Positions 15,158-15,366 of a stretch of DNA of 15,366 nucleotides are shown piece by piece. Both the position numbers and the translations under genes were made by a program. Position 1 is the first letter of the stretch. Each line of letters opens with the position of its first letter. The stretch spans positions 1 through 15,366 of the forward strand of contig JAABTZ010000018.1 in assembly GCA_011389605.1 (NCBI GenBank). The letters are read 5' to 3'. Source of the DNA: Desulfobacteraceae bacterium. GTDB taxonomy: Bacteria > Desulfobacterota > Desulfobacteria > Desulfobacterales > Desulfosalsimonadaceae. The notes under the pieces are model-generated. The model was not told the DNA's origin and made no database searches. It saw nothing but the letters and a program-made list of their open reading frames with translations.

Positions 15158-15366
15158 AGCTTCCTAAAAAGTCCTGAAACTGATATAACCGCAAACAATA
15201 AAAAAATAGCCTCTTGATTTTACTTAGCACTTAAAACTTAACACTGCCTGTAAAAAAGACTTTTTACAGGCTCATCAATTTTTGATGCGCTCGTAAAAAG
15301 TCGATTTTAAGATGGTGCCGTAAAAAGTTCAAGATCAAGGCTTGCGCGATTTTGAAGAATGCAGCG
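15158..15366 (+). repeat. Dispersed repeat copy B, the fullest mosaic, cut by the window edge
   Basis: It combines in order: the AT-rich module of copy A (15193-15234); a perfect 10-bp hairpin CCTGTAAAAA/TTTTTACAGG (15247-15256/15261-15270); CATCAA-ttt-TTGATG (15273-15287); the 63-nt unit shared with copy D (15282-15344); and 47 bases (15320-15366) identical to the reverse complement of copy C (6348-6394). The edge falls where copy C reaches its palindrome centre, so the second arm should lie just beyond. The last 300 bases of the window hold only this repeat and the hairpin, with no gene. Confidence 0.9.

Noticed and set aside
3432..15366. CRISPR array as an explanation of the repeats
   Set aside because: The copies are kilobases apart, in both orientations and of different length, with no regular spacers and no cas genes.

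Overview
The window looks like chromosome of a strictly anaerobic Desulfobacterota-type bacterium, most likely a Desulfobacterales relative. This is an inference from gene content: a tungsten/molybdenum aldehyde:ferredoxin oxidoreductase, a two-subunit NDP-forming acyl-CoA synthetase, a 4-hydroxybutyryl-CoA dehydratase-like [4Fe-4S] flavoprotein, a molybdopterin oxidoreductase with a four-cluster ferredoxin partner, and a ferredoxin-nitroreductase. Genes are fairly GC-rich. The longer gaps are AT-rich and carry one family of dispersed palindromic repeats. I see no tRNA, rRNA, CRISPR array, transposase, transporter or transcriptional regulator.

Layout, left to right. (1) 1-589 is the 3' part of a radical SAM gene cut by the window edge. 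(2) 634-1416 is a short-chain dehydrogenase, convergent with (3) an AOR-family tungstoenzyme on the minus strand (1444-3378). (4) A divergent promoter region with repeat copy A (3379-3668) leads to the alpha and beta subunits of an NDP-forming acyl-CoA synthetase (3669-5838, overlapping ends). (5) A small NTF2/SnoaL-like gene on the minus strand overlaps the beta subunit end by 4 nt. (6) Repeat copy C (6279-6440) contains a near-perfect palindrome of about 125 nt. (7) A Sir2 protein deacylase (6531-7289) follows. (8) A compact run of five genes (7365-13288) comes next: Fe-S nitroreductase, DmsA-like molybdopterin enzyme, DmsB-like ferredoxin, ThDP-dependent enzyme, and zinc-ribbon methyltransferase. 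The first three junctions are start/stop overlaps. (9) Repeat copy D supplies the stop codon of the last of these genes. (10) A monocistronic AbfD-like dehydratase (13551-15062) is followed by a strong hairpin and repeat copy B, which runs off the right edge.

How they may work together (inference). The ThDP enzyme could form an aldehyde from a 2-oxo acid. The SDR and AOR could interconvert alcohol, aldehyde and acid. The NDP-forming synthetase could link acid and acyl-CoA while saving a phosphoanhydride bond, and the AbfD-like enzyme could act on a hydroxyacyl-CoA. The Mo-enzyme pair has no Tat leader and no membrane anchor, so it probably works in the cytoplasm and exchanges electrons with soluble carriers such as the ferredoxin-nitroreductase beside it. 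The substrates cannot be read from the sequence. The five-gene run and the mosaic repeat family are the parts most worth following up.
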